Assembly: GCA_034664085.1 (NCBI GenBank)
Contig: JAXDII010000098.1
Location: 1-64,000 of the forward strand
Origin: JACVRW01 sp034664085
GTDB taxonomy: Bacteria > Actinomycetota > Thermoleophilia > Solirubrobacterales > Thermoleophilaceae
DNA length: 64,000 bases
Direction of reading: 5' to 3'
Of this stretch, positions 42,364 to 51,736 are shown one piece after another. Both the position numbers and the translations under genes were made by a program. A model generated the notes under the pieces. That model worked only from the letters and a program-made list of their open reading frames with translations. It searched no databases and had not been told where the DNA came from. The first letter of the stretch is position 1, and each line of letters begins with the position of its first letter.

Positions 42364-43649
42364 CCGAGCGGGGCCCCGGGGTCGAGCTCGAAGACGATGC
42401 CCGAGATCTCCACGTCGTCGCCCGGCTCGAACCCCGCCGCCTCCAGCGCCCGGATCACACCGAGTGCCCGCAGGCGCTCCTCGACGTAGCGCAGCGCCTC
42501 GGCGTTGGCGACGTCGTGGCGGGCGATCAGCCGGTCGATCTTGCCGCCGTCGACGCGGAACGCGCCCGGCCCGACCCGTTCGACGTTGAACGAGTCGCCG
42601 GCCCCGGGGCGGTAGACGCGGTGAGTGGCGGGCAGCTCGCCCGCCTGCGGCTCGACGGTCTCCTCGGGCACGTGCTCGAAGATGGCGTCGCGCAGCTCGG
42701 GGACGCCCGCGCCGGTGGCCGCCGACGTGGCAAACACCGGGAAGTCGACGCGCTCCTGCCAGTCGCGCACCGCGGCCTCCACCTCGGCCGGCGGCACGAG
42801 ATCCGCCTTGGAGAGGCACAGGATGCGCGGCAGCTCGGCCAAGCCGTGGCCGTGCTCGCGCAGCTCGGCCTCGACGGTGGCGTAGTTCTCGACCGGGTCC
42901 GAGCCGTCGAGCGGCGCGAGGTCGAGCACGTGCACGAGCAGCCGGCAGCGCTCCACGTGGGCGAGGAACTCGTGGCCGAGCCCGGCGCCGGCGCTGGCGC
43001 CCTCGATCAGGCCGGGGATGTCCGCGAGGACCAGCTGGCGGTCGTCGCGCTCCAGCGTTCCGAGCACCGGCTCCAGCGTCGTGAACGGGTAGTCCGCCAC
43101 CTTCGGCCGGGCGCGCGTCAGGCGCGTGAGCAGCGAGGACTTGCCGGCGTTCGGCAGGCCGACCAGCCCGGCGTCGGCCAGCAGCTTGAGCTCCAGCGTG
43201 AGCCAGCGCTCCTGGCCGGGCAGCCCCTGCTCGGCGAAGCGCGGTGCCTGGCGCGTGGCCGTGGCGAAGTGCCTGTTGCCCCGCCCGCCGCCACCGCCGC
43301 GGGCGACGAGCGCGTGCTGGCCGGCGATGGTCAGGTCCCAGCGGTCACCCACCTTCGGGTCGACGACGACCGTCCCCGGCGGCACCCGCACCTCCAGCTG
43401 CTCCGGCGTGGCGCCGTGCTTGTTGGCGCCCTGGCCGTGGCCGCCGCGGTCCGCCTTGAAGTGCGAGCCGCGCCGGAACGAGGCGAGGTCGCGCAGCGAC
43501 GGGTCCGTGACGATCACGACGTCGCCGCCGCGACCGCCGTCGCCGCCGTCCGGGCCGCCCTTCGGCACGTGTGCCTCACGGCGGAACGAGACGATCCCGT
43601 TCCCCCCGGAGCCGGCGCGAACGTAGATCTTGGCGCGGTCGTGGAACAT
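42360..43649 (-). CDS. obg: GTPase Obg (CgtA)
   Basis: Ribosome-associated GTPase of 50S assembly and stress control. 429 aa: glycine-rich Obg domain (1-158), G domain with GLPNAGKSSLLTRL near residue 165, DIPGLIEGA and SKADL, and the C-terminal OCT domain (about 345-425). Forms the usual rplU-rpmA-obg cluster, 57 bases after rpmA. Confidence 0.98.
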   Translation of the reverse strand: MFHDRAKIYVRAGSGGNGIVSFRREAHVPKGGPDGGDGGRGGDVVIVTDPSLRDLASFRRGSHFKADRGGHGQGANKHGATPEQLEVRVPPGTVVVDPKVGDRWDLTIAGQHALVARGGGGGRGNRHFATATRQAPRFAEQGLPGQERWLTLELKLLADAGLVGLPNAGKSSLLTRLTRARPKVADYPFTTLEPVLGTLERDDRQLVLADIPGLIEGASAGAGLGHEFLAHVERCRLLVHVLDLAPLDGSDPVENYATVEAELREHGHGLAELPRILCLSKADLVPPAEVEAAVRDWQERVDFPVFATSAATGAGVPELRDAIFEHVPEETVEPQAGELPATHRVYRPGAGDSFNVERVGPGAFRVDGGKIDRLIARHDVANAEALRYVEERLRALGVIRALEAAGFEPGDDVEISGIVFELDPGAPLG

Positions 43650-43706
43650 GGCTACAGCGAGCCGACCCCTCGATCGTAGCCCTGCCGGCGCCCGCGGGCG
43701 CGGCGG

Positions 43707-43967
43707 CTACTCGCCCGTCTGAGACTCGACCGAGATGATCCGGCCGCGCCGGCCGGTGGCGAACTGCACGACGCCGGGACGTGTGGCGAAGATGGTGTCG
43801 TCGCGGCCGATGCCGACGCCGTCACCGGGCTTGAAGCGGGTTCCGCGCTGGCGCACGATGATCTCGCCGCCGGTAACGGCCTGCCCTGCGAAGACCTTCA
43901 CGCCGAGGCGCTTGGCGTTCGAGTCGCGACCGTTGCGGCTGGACCCGAGACCCTTCTTATGAGCCAT
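43707..43967 (-). CDS. rpmA: 50S ribosomal protein L27
   Basis: 86 aa. MAHKKGLGSSRNGRDSNAKR is the unprocessed N-terminus without the extra leader found in Firmicutes, so the N-terminal tail can reach the peptidyl-transferase site directly. Overlaps rplU by 11 bases; strong AGGAGG site within the rplU 3' end. Confidence 0.98.
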   Translation of the reverse strand: MAHKKGLGSSRNGRDSNAKRLGVKVFAGQAVTGGEIIVRQRGTRFKPGDGVGIGRDDTIFATRPGVVQFATGRRGRIISVESQTGE

Positions 43968-44310
43968 CCTCGTCCTCCTGCTTCGCGGCGCGCCGAGCGC
44001 CCACCTTGATGTCGGCGATCTCGATGCGGGTGAGGTCCTGGCGGTGGCCGTAGCGGCGCTTGTAGCCGCGCTTGGGCTTGAACTTCAGCCCGTGGATCTT
44101 CTTGCCCCGCTCGTGGCCCGTGACCGTGGCCTGGACCTTGATCTTGCCGAGCTCGCCGGGCTCGAGCACCGACTTGTCACCGTCGGCGTAGAGCAGCGGC
44201 TCCAGGTCGAGCTTGTCGCCCTCGTCTGCGGACAGGCGATCGACGACGAGAGAGTCGCCCTTCTCGACGCGGTACTGCTTGTTGCCGACTCTTACGATCG
44301 CGTAGCTCAT
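43957..44310 (-). CDS. rplU: 50S ribosomal protein L21
   Basis: 117 aa. MSYAIVRVGNKQYRVEKGD start and KFKPKRGYKRRYGHRQDLTRIEI in parts are diagnostic; an acidic C-terminal tail (KQEDEDGS) is added. Binds 23S rRNA. A TAGACT -10-like box (44358-44353) overlaps the EamA stop, so the cluster may have its own promoter. Confidence 0.98.
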   Translation of the reverse strand: MSYAIVRVGNKQYRVEKGDSLVVDRLSADEGDKLDLEPLLYADGDKSVLEPGELGKIKVQATVTGHERGKKIHGLKFKPKRGYKRRYGHRQDLTRIEIADIKVGARRAAKQEDEDGS

Positions 44311-44355
44311 GGCAAAGGAATGGCGCCACGGACTCCGGCGGCGCCGCAGGCGAGT

Positions 44356-45252
44356 CTAGCGGGTGGCGAGCTCTCGGTCCGGGCTGCGCCGGCCCGTCTG
44401 GGCGATCAGCAGCCCGGCCGCCACCAGCGCCGCGCCGCCGACCGCGCGACCGGTGATCTCCTCGGAGTAGAACGCCGCTCCAAACAGGAGCGCGCCGAAG
44501 GGCAGCAGCATCGCCAGGAACGACATCGCCTGCGCGCTGATGTGGCGCAGCAGCACGGTCAGGCCCACGAACGGGACCGCCGATCCGACCAGCGCCAGGT
44601 AGGCGATCGAGCCCACCGCATCGGCGCTCCAGGCGGCTTTCCCCCAGCTCTCGCCGAGCGCCGACGCCGCCAGGAGCAGCAGGCCGCCGAAGAGCATGGC
44701 CCAGCCGTTGAGAACGATCGCGTCGAGTTCCCCGGCGCGCAGCTTGATGGCGATGTTCCCGACCGCGGCCCCGAGTGGCGCGAGCGCAAGCGCGGCGGCG
44801 CCGGCCACCGCCAGCTCGGTGTGGCCCACGTCGGCGCTTTCCGCGAACGCCAGCGCGAGCCCGCCGATTGCGATCAGCACGCCGGCGATCAGCCGGCCGC
44901 CCAGCGGCTGGTCCGGCAGCAGCACCGCACCCAGGAGCGCCACGTAGAGCGGCAGCACGCCGAAGAGCACGGCGGCCAGCCCGGACGGGATGTACTGCTC
45001 GCCCCAGTAGACCAGCCCGTACGCGAGCGCGAACGGAAACAGGCCGAGCACGGCCGCGAGCCGCAGGTTGGTTCGCAGCGGGCGCCGCAGGGCGACGGCA
45101 CAGGCGAGCAGGACCAGCCCGGCGGCGGCGAAGCGGATGCCTGCCCCGAGGAGCGGCGGGCAGTCCTCCAGTCCGATCTTGATGGCGACCCAGGTGCTCG
45201 ACCAGATCAGCACGAGCAGTCCGTACAGGCCCCAAACTGCTGAGCGGCTCAC
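44356..45252 (-). CDS. EamA-family (DMT) transporter
   Basis: 298 aa, GTG start, ten predicted helices in two EamA repeats (LYGLLVLIWSSTWVAIKIGL; second repeat from about residue 150). Drug/metabolite transporter superfamily, often exporting amino acids or related metabolites; substrate unknown. Confidence 0.9.
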   Translation of the reverse strand: MSRSAVWGLYGLLVLIWSSTWVAIKIGLEDCPPLLGAGIRFAAAGLVLLACAVALRRPLRTNLRLAAVLGLFPFALAYGLVYWGEQYIPSGLAAVLFGVLPLYVALLGAVLLPDQPLGGRLIAGVLIAIGGLALAFAESADVGHTELAVAGAAALALAPLGAAVGNIAIKLRAGELDAIVLNGWAMLFGGLLLLAASALGESWGKAAWSADAVGSIAYLALVGSAVPFVGLTVLLRHISAQAMSFLAMLLPFGALLFGAAFYSEEITGRAVGGAALVAAGLLIAQTGRRSPDRELATR

Positions 45253-45339
45253 GCACGCCGACGTTATCGATGCCCGGCCTGCGGCCAGATTCGAGGCGCT
45301 CGCCTAAGCCCCGCGCCGGCAGCGGCCGACAACTCATCC

Positions 45340-45702
45340 ATGTCCGTACGCGCCGATCGGGGGTCGAGGGCCGCCAGCGCGCCCGACGACGCCCTGGCGC
45401 TGCTCGACACCGTGCACGAGGCGCTTTGCGGGCTCGTGGCGGGGATGATGGGAGCCGCCTGCGGCTACGCGCCGCCGCGCCCCCACCTCAGCTTCCTGGC
45501 GATCGGCGGCACTGACTCCCAGGCCGCCGAGCTGAGCCAGATGGTCAACGCCGTATTCGGGCTCGACCTGCCACCGGACATCATCCTGCGCTCGCCGACG
45601 CCCGACGCCCTCGCCCGCACGATCGCGGTCGCGTGGTTCGACGCCGACGGGACGGCCGTCGACCTGATGGACCTGATCGCCGCGATCGCGGACGCCGAGT
45701 AG
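45340..45702 (+). CDS. Stand-alone acyl/peptidyl-carrier-like protein
   Basis: 120 aa. Residues about 50-95 follow the phosphopantetheine carrier pattern: FLAIGGTDSQAAELSQMVNA, then VFGLDLPPDIILRSPTPDAL, with the Ser in GGTDS at the site where pantetheine attaches. N-terminal 45 residues are not recognised. No NRPS, PKS or activating enzyme adjoins it; a transferase to load it must be elsewhere. The match is pattern-based, so a coincidental helical protein remains possible. Confidence 0.6.
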   Translation: MSVRADRGSRAASAPDDALALLDTVHEALCGLVAGMMGAACGYAPPRPHLSFLAIGGTDSQAAELSQMVNAVFGLDLPPDIILRSPTPDALARTIAVAWFDADGTAVDLMDLIAAIADAE

Positions 45703-45724
45703 GGCCTCGGCCCGGGGCCTCGGC

Positions 45725-47122
45725 TCACTGCACCGCGAGGCAGACGGCCGTGGCGTCGTCCGTGAGCTCACCGCCCACGGCCGCGAGGACGGCACGGTGC
45801 ACCTCGCGAACCGTGTCGGCGGCCGTTCCCGCCTCTGAACGGAGCGCCGCCCGGACGAGACCCTCCACCCCCAGCCCGGCCTGGCCCTCGCCGGAGTTGA
45901 TGACCCCGTCGGACACCAGCACCAGGCGGTCGCCGGGCACGAGCGACGTCTTCAGCCCGACGGGCTTTGGACTCCCCCGTCCACCCAGGCCGTGCGTCGA
46001 GGGACCGTTCACGTGCTCGACCGTGCCGTCGCCGCGGAGGATGACCGGCGCCACGTGGCCGCAGTTGGCGATGTCCAGCTGGTTCGTGGCGGGGTCCCAG
46101 TGCGCGACGACCGCGGTCATCTCGGCGCGCGGGCCGGGCAGCTCCCGCAGCGTCTGGTGCATCACCACCAGCGCCTCGCTGATGCCCGCGCCGCTGCGCC
46201 GGCTCGCACGCAGGCCGCCGAGCGCCACCGCGCTGCCGGCGGCGGCCCGCGTCGACCCTCCCAGGCCGTCGGCGAGGGTGATCCAGACGCCGTCGGCGTT
46301 CTCGATCACGTCGAACCAGTCCCCGGCGACCTCGTAGCTCGGGAGGACGTTGCCGGCCACCTCCCCGCCGGTGATGCGCGTGATCCGGGCCGGCAGGAGG
46401 CTCTGCTGGATCTCCGCTGCGGCCTTCGGCTGCTTGCGACGCTGGGCGCGCGCGAAGACGTCGGTGTAGCGATCGGCGAGCGTGATGGCCGCAGCGGCCT
46501 GGCGTGCGAGCTCGCTGAGCGGCTCGGCAGGTCGGCCGAACGCGACCATGACCCCGTTCGCCCGTCCGCGCAGCCACAGGGCGTACACGTGCACGCCCGG
46601 GAACGCCGCCAGACGCTCGCGCAGCTCGGACAGGCCGTCGGCGTCCAGCTCCGGCCCGATCGCCAGCGAGGTCTCCAACTTCTCACCGAGGCGCTTCGGC
46701 CCGGCCATGTGCAGGAGGTAGGTGCCGTCTATGTCGACGACGTACAGCGCGACCGGGACCTTCGCGATCCGCTGAGCCTCCGCAACGAGCTGCTCGGGAA
46801 GCACCGCCGGCGGCACGACGTCGAACACATGGATCGCGTCGAGGCTGACCGGACGGCCGCGCCCGAGCCGCCCGGCCGGCAGCGCGCTGCCGCCGGGGTC
46901 CAGGCTGGTGTCTTGCGGCCGATCCCGCAGTGCCGCCAGCAACGCATCGCGGTTGGAGAAGCGGCGGTGGAGCGTCGAGCGGGCAACGCCTGCGGCAGCG
47001 GCGATGTCCGCGAGCGTGGCCGACGGCGCATGCTCCAGCATCCGCTCTGCCGCATCGAGGATGCGCTCCCGGTTTCGGAGCGCGTCGGCGCGTCGCGCGT
47101 CGGTCTGATCCTTGGGGGTCAC
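45725..47122 (-). CDS. TetR-type HTH fused to SpoIIE-like PP2C phosphatase
   Basis: 465 aa from GTG 47122. Residues about 15-65 are a TetR N-terminal HTH (RNRERILDAAERMLEHAPSA, LADIAAAAGVARSTLHRRFS); about 110-235 resembles a GAF-type sensor; about 245-465 is a PPM/SpoIIE Ser/Thr phosphatase with GGEVAGNVLPSYEVAGDWFD (in parts), TLADGLGGSTRAAA, LDIANCGHVAPVIL, LVSDGVIN and LTDDATAVCL (metal-binding Asp residues). SpoIIE phosphatases usually release anti-sigma antagonists. The HTH suggests direct DNA binding. Divergent from the PRC-barrel gene. Confidence 0.88.
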   Translation of the reverse strand: MTPKDQTDARRADALRNRERILDAAERMLEHAPSATLADIAAAAGVARSTLHRRFSNRDALLAALRDRPQDTSLDPGGSALPAGRLGRGRPVSLDAIHVFDVVPPAVLPEQLVAEAQRIAKVPVALYVVDIDGTYLLHMAGPKRLGEKLETSLAIGPELDADGLSELRERLAAFPGVHVYALWLRGRANGVMVAFGRPAEPLSELARQAAAAITLADRYTDVFARAQRRKQPKAAAEIQQSLLPARITRITGGEVAGNVLPSYEVAGDWFDVIENADGVWITLADGLGGSTRAAAGSAVALGGLRASRRSGAGISEALVVMHQTLRELPGPRAEMTAVVAHWDPATNQLDIANCGHVAPVILRGDGTVEHVNGPSTHGLGGRGSPKPVGLKTSLVPGDRLVLVSDGVINSGEGQAGLGVEGLVRAALRSEAGTAADTVREVHRAVLAAVGGELTDDATAVCLAVQ

Positions 47123-47294
47123 GGACGCACATGATGGCCGCCTCGCCGTCCAAGTGGGACAGCTCGTTGCACAAGCTCGTCCCATTTGCGTCACGACGGC
47201 CACCGATGCTGATTCGCCTCCGGGGTCCGGGGCAGCAGCACCCGACCGCAAGAACCAACGGCAGGCGGGTGTACCCCGCCGAAAGGAGAGGCGA

Positions 47295-48011
47295 ATGACG
47301 CAGGTCACCGAGGCCTATGAGTGGCGCGGACGTGAGGTCGTCAACGGAGCCGGCGAAAAGATCGGTCGGCTCGAGGACATCTACCTCGACACGGATAGCG
47401 GCCAGCCCGAGTGGGCCACCGTCAACACCGGGATGTTCGGGATGAGGCAGAGCTTCGTCCCGCTGACCGAGTCGAGCTCCAAGCGCGGCCAGGTCGTCGT
47501 GCCCTACAGCAAGGACCAGGTCAAGGACGCCCCAACGGTCGACCCCGACGGCGAGCTGTCGGCCGAGGAGGAGCAGAGCCTCCGCCGCCACTACGGGGTC
47601 GGAGAGGGCGGCGCCCCGGTCGGCGAGGACGTCAGCGGCCCCACCACCGACGACGCCATGACGCGCTCCGAGGAGGAGCTGCGGGTGGGGACTTCCCAGC
47701 GGGAGCGCGGGCGTGCGCGCCTGCGCAAGTACGTCGTGACCGAGGAGGTGCAGCAGACCGTCCCGGTGCAGCGCGAGGAGGTTCGGGTCGAGCGCGAGCC
47801 GATCACCGAAGGCAACGTGGACCAGGCGACTGCCGGGCCGGAGATCTCCGAGGAGGAGCACGAGGTCACGCTCCACGAGGAGGAGGTGGTGACCGAGAAG
47901 CGCGTCGTCCCCAAGGAGCGGGTGCGGATGACCAAGGACACGGTCACCGACGAGCAGACGGTCTCGGAGGAGGTCCGCCAGGAGCGAATCGACGTCGAGG
48001 GCGACCGGTAG
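47295..48011 (+). CDS. PRC-barrel and DUF2382 (YsnF/AvaK-type) stress protein
   Basis: 238 aa from ATG 47295 with a good AGGAG site 7 bases upstream. PRC-barrel (about 8-80, VVNGAGEKIGRLEDIYLDTD) followed by DUF2382 (about 130-235, RLRKYVVTEEVQQTVPVQRE, VTLHEEEVVTEKRVVPKERV). Domain pair typical of general-stress proteins in actinobacteria and cyanobacteria; molecular role unknown. A GGCGGG/CCCGCC hairpin lies just before the binding site (47264-47280). Confidence 0.92.
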   Translation: MTQVTEAYEWRGREVVNGAGEKIGRLEDIYLDTDSGQPEWATVNTGMFGMRQSFVPLTESSSKRGQVVVPYSKDQVKDAPTVDPDGELSAEEEQSLRRHYGVGEGGAPVGEDVSGPTTDDAMTRSEEELRVGTSQRERGRARLRKYVVTEEVQQTVPVQREEVRVEREPITEGNVDQATAGPEISEEEHEVTLHEEEVVTEKRVVPKERVRMTKDTVTDEQTVSEEVRQERIDVEGDR

Positions 48012-48021
48012 AGGCCCGTCG

Positions 48022-48654
48022 ATGAGCACACAAGGAACACAGCCGGCGGCACGGGCCGCCGGGGCGGAGCGTGAGGCGGCGGAGCGGGATGGTGCGGGCC
48101 GCTCGCCGGAAGTCGTCGACACCAAGCGCCAGCGCGAGGAGTTCGGTGGCTTCAACTGGGGAGCCGCGTTCTTCGGCTGGCTCGTGGCGGTCGGAATCAC
48201 CGCGCTGCTCACCGCGCTGCTGAGTGCGACCGGCGCCGCGATCGGGCTGACCGAGCTGAGCGGGTCGGAGGCACGCTCGAGTGCCGAGACCGTCAGCATC
48301 GTCGGCGGGATCCTGCTGATCGCGGTCCTGGCGATCGGCTACTACGCCGGCGGCTACGTCGCCGGGCGCATGTCGCGCTTCGACGGCGGCCGGCAGGGCC
48401 TCGGCGTCTGGCTGATCGGCCTGGCGGTGACCCTGATCCTGGCGGCGGTCGGTGCGATCGCCGGGTCGGAGTACAACCTGCTCGGCCAGCTCAACCTCCC
48501 GCGCATCCCGATCGACGAGGGCTCGCTTGCGACCGGGGCGGCCATCGCCCTGGTGATCCTGGTGGTCGCAACCCTGGTCGCGGCCATGGCCGGCGGCAAG
48601 GTCGGCCAGCGGTACCACCGCAAGGTGGACCGCGTCGGCAGCCGCCAGGGCTGA
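48022..48654 (+). CDS. Multi-helix membrane protein next to the stress protein
   Basis: 210 aa, four hydrophobic segments (about 45-75, 90-112, 125-148, 172-195) after a polar N-terminus; glycine-rich helices (GGILLIAVLAIGYYAGGYVA). Resembles small actinobacterial membrane proteins found beside PRC-barrel genes. It starts 10 bases after the stress-protein stop, so the two are likely co-transcribed. Function unknown. Confidence 0.85.
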   Translation: MSTQGTQPAARAAGAEREAAERDGAGRSPEVVDTKRQREEFGGFNWGAAFFGWLVAVGITALLTALLSATGAAIGLTELSGSEARSSAETVSIVGGILLIAVLAIGYYAGGYVAGRMSRFDGGRQGLGVWLIGLAVTLILAAVGAIAGSEYNLLGQLNLPRIPIDEGSLATGAAIALVILVVATLVAAMAGGKVGQRYHRKVDRVGSRQG

Positions 48655-48661
48655 GCGGGGC

Positions 48662-50551
48662 TCAGCCGGAGGCCGTCTCGCTGCTCTTCCGCCGCCCGCG
48701 GCCGCCCCTGCGGCCGCGGCGGCGGCGGGGCCGGTCGTCTCCGGTGCCCTCGCCGTCCGGCACGCCTGCGCCGACGCCCTCCGGCGGGTTCACGAGGGAG
48801 GCCTGGGCGGCAGAGCGTCCGACCTTCTCGATCCGTACCAGCGTGCGCTCGCCCACGAGCGTGGCCGCGTTGACCACCGAGATGACGTAGCCGTCCAGCT
48901 TGGCGACCGCGTCGTCCTCGTTGTACATGTGCGGCTCCTCGATCAGGACGAGCACCTCCTCGCCCTCGCGGAACGGCAGCGCGCGCTCCTCGACCTGCTC
49001 GCGGCTGCCCTCGAGCACCACCTCGAAGTGGTCGATCGGGAGCGCCTCGGTCCCCTCGAAGTGGAAGTGGCGCCCCGTCTCCTGCTCGATCTCCACGATC
49101 GGCCCGGGCACGCCCTGGCCGCCGACCAGGATGGTCGCCACCTTCGGGTGGACGCGAATCAGGAAGGCGGGCGAGTCCGGCCGCTCGGCGGTGACGTCGC
49201 GAAGCCAGCGGTCGACCTCGATCGAGACCGTCTCCTCCGACAGCACCACGCCCTCGCCGGCGCAGGTCGGGCACGGCTTGGTCATGATCTCGCGCACCCC
49301 GTCGGTGACGTTCTGACGCGTCATCTCGACCAGCCCGAGCGGCGAGATCTCGACCACGTAGGTCTTCGTGCGGTCCTCGTCGAGCGACTTGCGCAGGGTC
49401 TTCAGGACCGTGTCGCGGTTGCGCCCGCGCGCCATGTCGATGAAGTCGATGACGATGATGCCGCCGATGTCGCGCAGCCTCAGCTGGCGCACGACCTCGT
49501 CGGCCGCCTCGAGGTTGGTCTTGGTGATGGTGTCCTCGAGCTTGGCGCCCTTGCCGCGGCCGGTGAACGACCCCGAGTTGACGTCGATCACCGTCATCGC
49601 CTCGGCGTAGTCGATGATCAGGTAGCCGCCCGACGGCAGATCCACGCGGCGCTTGAGCACCGACTGGATCGCGTCCTCGACGTTGTAGCGCTCGAACAGG
49701 GGCTCGTCGTCCTCGTAGAACTCGAGCCGCTCGAGCAGCTCCGGCGCGGTCCGGTTGAAGAAGGACTCGAGCCGGTGGTGCTGCTTGCGCTCGTCGACGA
49801 TCGCCTTCTCGAACTCGCCGGAGAAGATGTCGCGTGCGACGCGCACCGACAGGTCGGCCTCCTGGAAGACCATCTCGGGCGCGGTGGTCTCCTCGGCGCG
49901 CTGCTGGAGCACGTCGTGCAGCTTGTGCAGGTACTTGATCTCGCGCTCGAAGTCCTCGCGCGTCGCCCCCTGGGCGGCGGTGCGAACGATCACGCCGCCC
50001 TCGCCCAGGTCCGCCTTGCCGGCGGCGCGGCGCGGGCGCTCGCGCTCCTTGTCGTCGAGCCGGCGGGACACGCCGACGCCCTCGCCCTGCGGCACGTACA
50101 CGAGGTAGCGCCCCGCGATCGAGAGCTGCATGGACAGGCGCGGGCCCTTCGTCTTGAGCGGGTCCTTGATCGCCTGGACGAGGATCTCCTGGCCGGGCTT
50201 CAGCAGCTCGGTGATGCGCTTGCCCGAGGTGCCGCGTCCGCCGCGGCCGCGGCGGGCCACCTCCACCCCGGGGAAGACGACGTCGTCCGCGTGCAGGAAG
50301 CCGTTCTTCTCGAGGCCGATGTCGACGAACGCCGCCTCGAGGCCGGGCAGGACGTTGTCGACCTTGCCCTTGTAGACGTTTCCGACGATGGAGCGTGATC
50401 CGCGGCGCTCTATGTAGAGCTCCGCGACGCGCCAGTCGTCGCTCTTCTGCTTCGCGCGTCCCCGGCTATTGCCGGAAGGTGAGCCCTCCGACTCGAGGAT
50501 CGCGACTCTGGTTTCGCCACGGTCCACCGTGACGAGCAACTGCTTCTTCAA
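48662..50551 (-). CDS. rng: Ribonuclease E/G
   Basis: Endoribonuclease for mRNA decay and rRNA maturation. 629 aa, TTG start at 50551 with GAGAGGG upstream. S1 domain (about 50-150, NVYKGKVDNVLPGLEAAFVD), RNase H-like and 5'-sensor regions, catalytic Asp residues in DVNSGSFTG and VIDFIDMA, zinc-link CPTCAGEG, and a basic RRRRGRRGGRGRRK tail (in RNA-binding style). Length is nearer RNase G than E. Last in the rod-shape operon. Confidence 0.96.
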   Translation of the reverse strand: MKKQLLVTVDRGETRVAILESEGSPSGNSRGRAKQKSDDWRVAELYIERRGSRSIVGNVYKGKVDNVLPGLEAAFVDIGLEKNGFLHADDVVFPGVEVARRGRGGRGTSGKRITELLKPGQEILVQAIKDPLKTKGPRLSMQLSIAGRYLVYVPQGEGVGVSRRLDDKERERPRRAAGKADLGEGGVIVRTAAQGATREDFEREIKYLHKLHDVLQQRAEETTAPEMVFQEADLSVRVARDIFSGEFEKAIVDERKQHHRLESFFNRTAPELLERLEFYEDDEPLFERYNVEDAIQSVLKRRVDLPSGGYLIIDYAEAMTVIDVNSGSFTGRGKGAKLEDTITKTNLEAADEVVRQLRLRDIGGIIVIDFIDMARGRNRDTVLKTLRKSLDEDRTKTYVVEISPLGLVEMTRQNVTDGVREIMTKPCPTCAGEGVVLSEETVSIEVDRWLRDVTAERPDSPAFLIRVHPKVATILVGGQGVPGPIVEIEQETGRHFHFEGTEALPIDHFEVVLEGSREQVEERALPFREGEEVLVLIEEPHMYNEDDAVAKLDGYVISVVNAATLVGERTLVRIEKVGRSAAQASLVNPPEGVGAGVPDGEGTGDDRPRRRRGRRGGRGRRKSSETASG

Positions 50552-50575
50552 AGGAAAGCCCTCTCATGAAATTTG

Positions 50576-51736
50576 TTAGAGGCCCTTGGCCACAGCCGTT
50601 TCGCGCGCCTGCGCGTGGATCGACTGAAGGAGGCCAATGGCCAGCAATGTCGTTAACACCGACGAGCCGCCGTAGGACATGAGCGGCAATGGAATGCCGG
50701 TGATCGGCATGATCCCGATGGTCATGCCCACGTTGACGAAGACCTGGAACATCAGCATGGCGGTGATGCCGCCGGCGACAAGTGCGCCGTAGAAGTTCTT
50801 TGACATCGTCAGGATTCTCAACGCCCTCCAGATGAGGAGCGCAAACAGGGACAACACGAGCGCGGCCCCCACGAAGCCAAACTCCTCCCCCACCACAGAG
50901 AATATGAAGTCCGTGTGGTGCTCGGGCAGGAAGTTCAATTCCGTCTGTGTGGAGTCTTCTCCACGGCCCGTCTTCCCCCCTGAGCCTATCGCGGTCAGAG
51001 ACTGATTGACCTGATAGCCCTCGTCGTCCGGGTTCGTGGACGGGTTGAGGAAGGCCGTCAGGCGGTCTACCTGGTACGGCTTGAGCACCTCGACGCCTGC
51101 CGCCGGGGCGGCCAGCAGCACCACCGCTATCGCGACGGCGCCCAGTCCCCCCAGCGCGGCGAAGTGGGTCCATTTCGTGCCGGCGACGAACAGCACCGCC
51201 AGCACGATCGCGAGGTAGACCAGCCCCGACCCCAGGTCCGGCTGGCCGATCACGAGCATGGCCGGTATCAGCGCCAGCAGCACGATCCGGCTGGTGGTCT
51301 CGCGATCCCCGAGTCGCCGCGCCCGGTCGACCGCGAAACCGGCCAGGGCGACCACCAGCAAGAGCTTGCCGAGCTCCGAGGCCTGGAAGTTGAAGAAGGG
51401 GAACTCGATCGCGCGGCGCGACCCCCGCGCCGAGAAGCCGAGCATGTACACCAGCAGGATCGAGCCGATCAGGAAGCCGTAGACGCCAAGCTTCCACTCG
51501 CGCAGCCGCGAGTAGTCGAAGCGCGACAGCAGGAACATCAGCGCCAGCCCCACGCCCACGTAGGCGAGCTGGCGGTACATGTAGTAGTTGGGGTCGCCCG
51601 GGATGTCGCCCAGGGTCGACCTGCGCACGGTGTAGACGCTCACGGCCACGAGCCCCAGCGTCGCCAGCAGCAGCAGCGGGTCCAGGCGCAGCACACGCGG
51701 CCCGGCGTCGCGGAAGTCCTTGACGGCGGTGGCCAT
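50576..51736 (-). CDS. rodA: Rod-shape peptidoglycan glycosyltransferase RodA
   Basis: SEDS-family polymerase of the elongasome. 386 aa, about ten helices. FQASELGKLLLVV, IGQPDLGSGLVY (catalytic-site Asp region), FIFSVVGEEFGFVGA and PLMSYGGSSVLTTL are hallmark segments. ATG shares one base with the mrdA stop (TGATG). Confidence 0.97.
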   Translation of the reverse strand: MATAVKDFRDAGPRVLRLDPLLLLATLGLVAVSVYTVRRSTLGDIPGDPNYYMYRQLAYVGVGLALMFLLSRFDYSRLREWKLGVYGFLIGSILLVYMLGFSARGSRRAIEFPFFNFQASELGKLLLVVALAGFAVDRARRLGDRETTSRIVLLALIPAMLVIGQPDLGSGLVYLAIVLAVLFVAGTKWTHFAALGGLGAVAIAVVLLAAPAAGVEVLKPYQVDRLTAFLNPSTNPDDEGYQVNQSLTAIGSGGKTGRGEDSTQTELNFLPEHHTDFIFSVVGEEFGFVGAALVLSLFALLIWRALRILTMSKNFYGALVAGGITAMLMFQVFVNVGMTIGIMPITGIPLPLMSYGGSSVLTTLLAIGLLQSIHAQARETAVAKGL

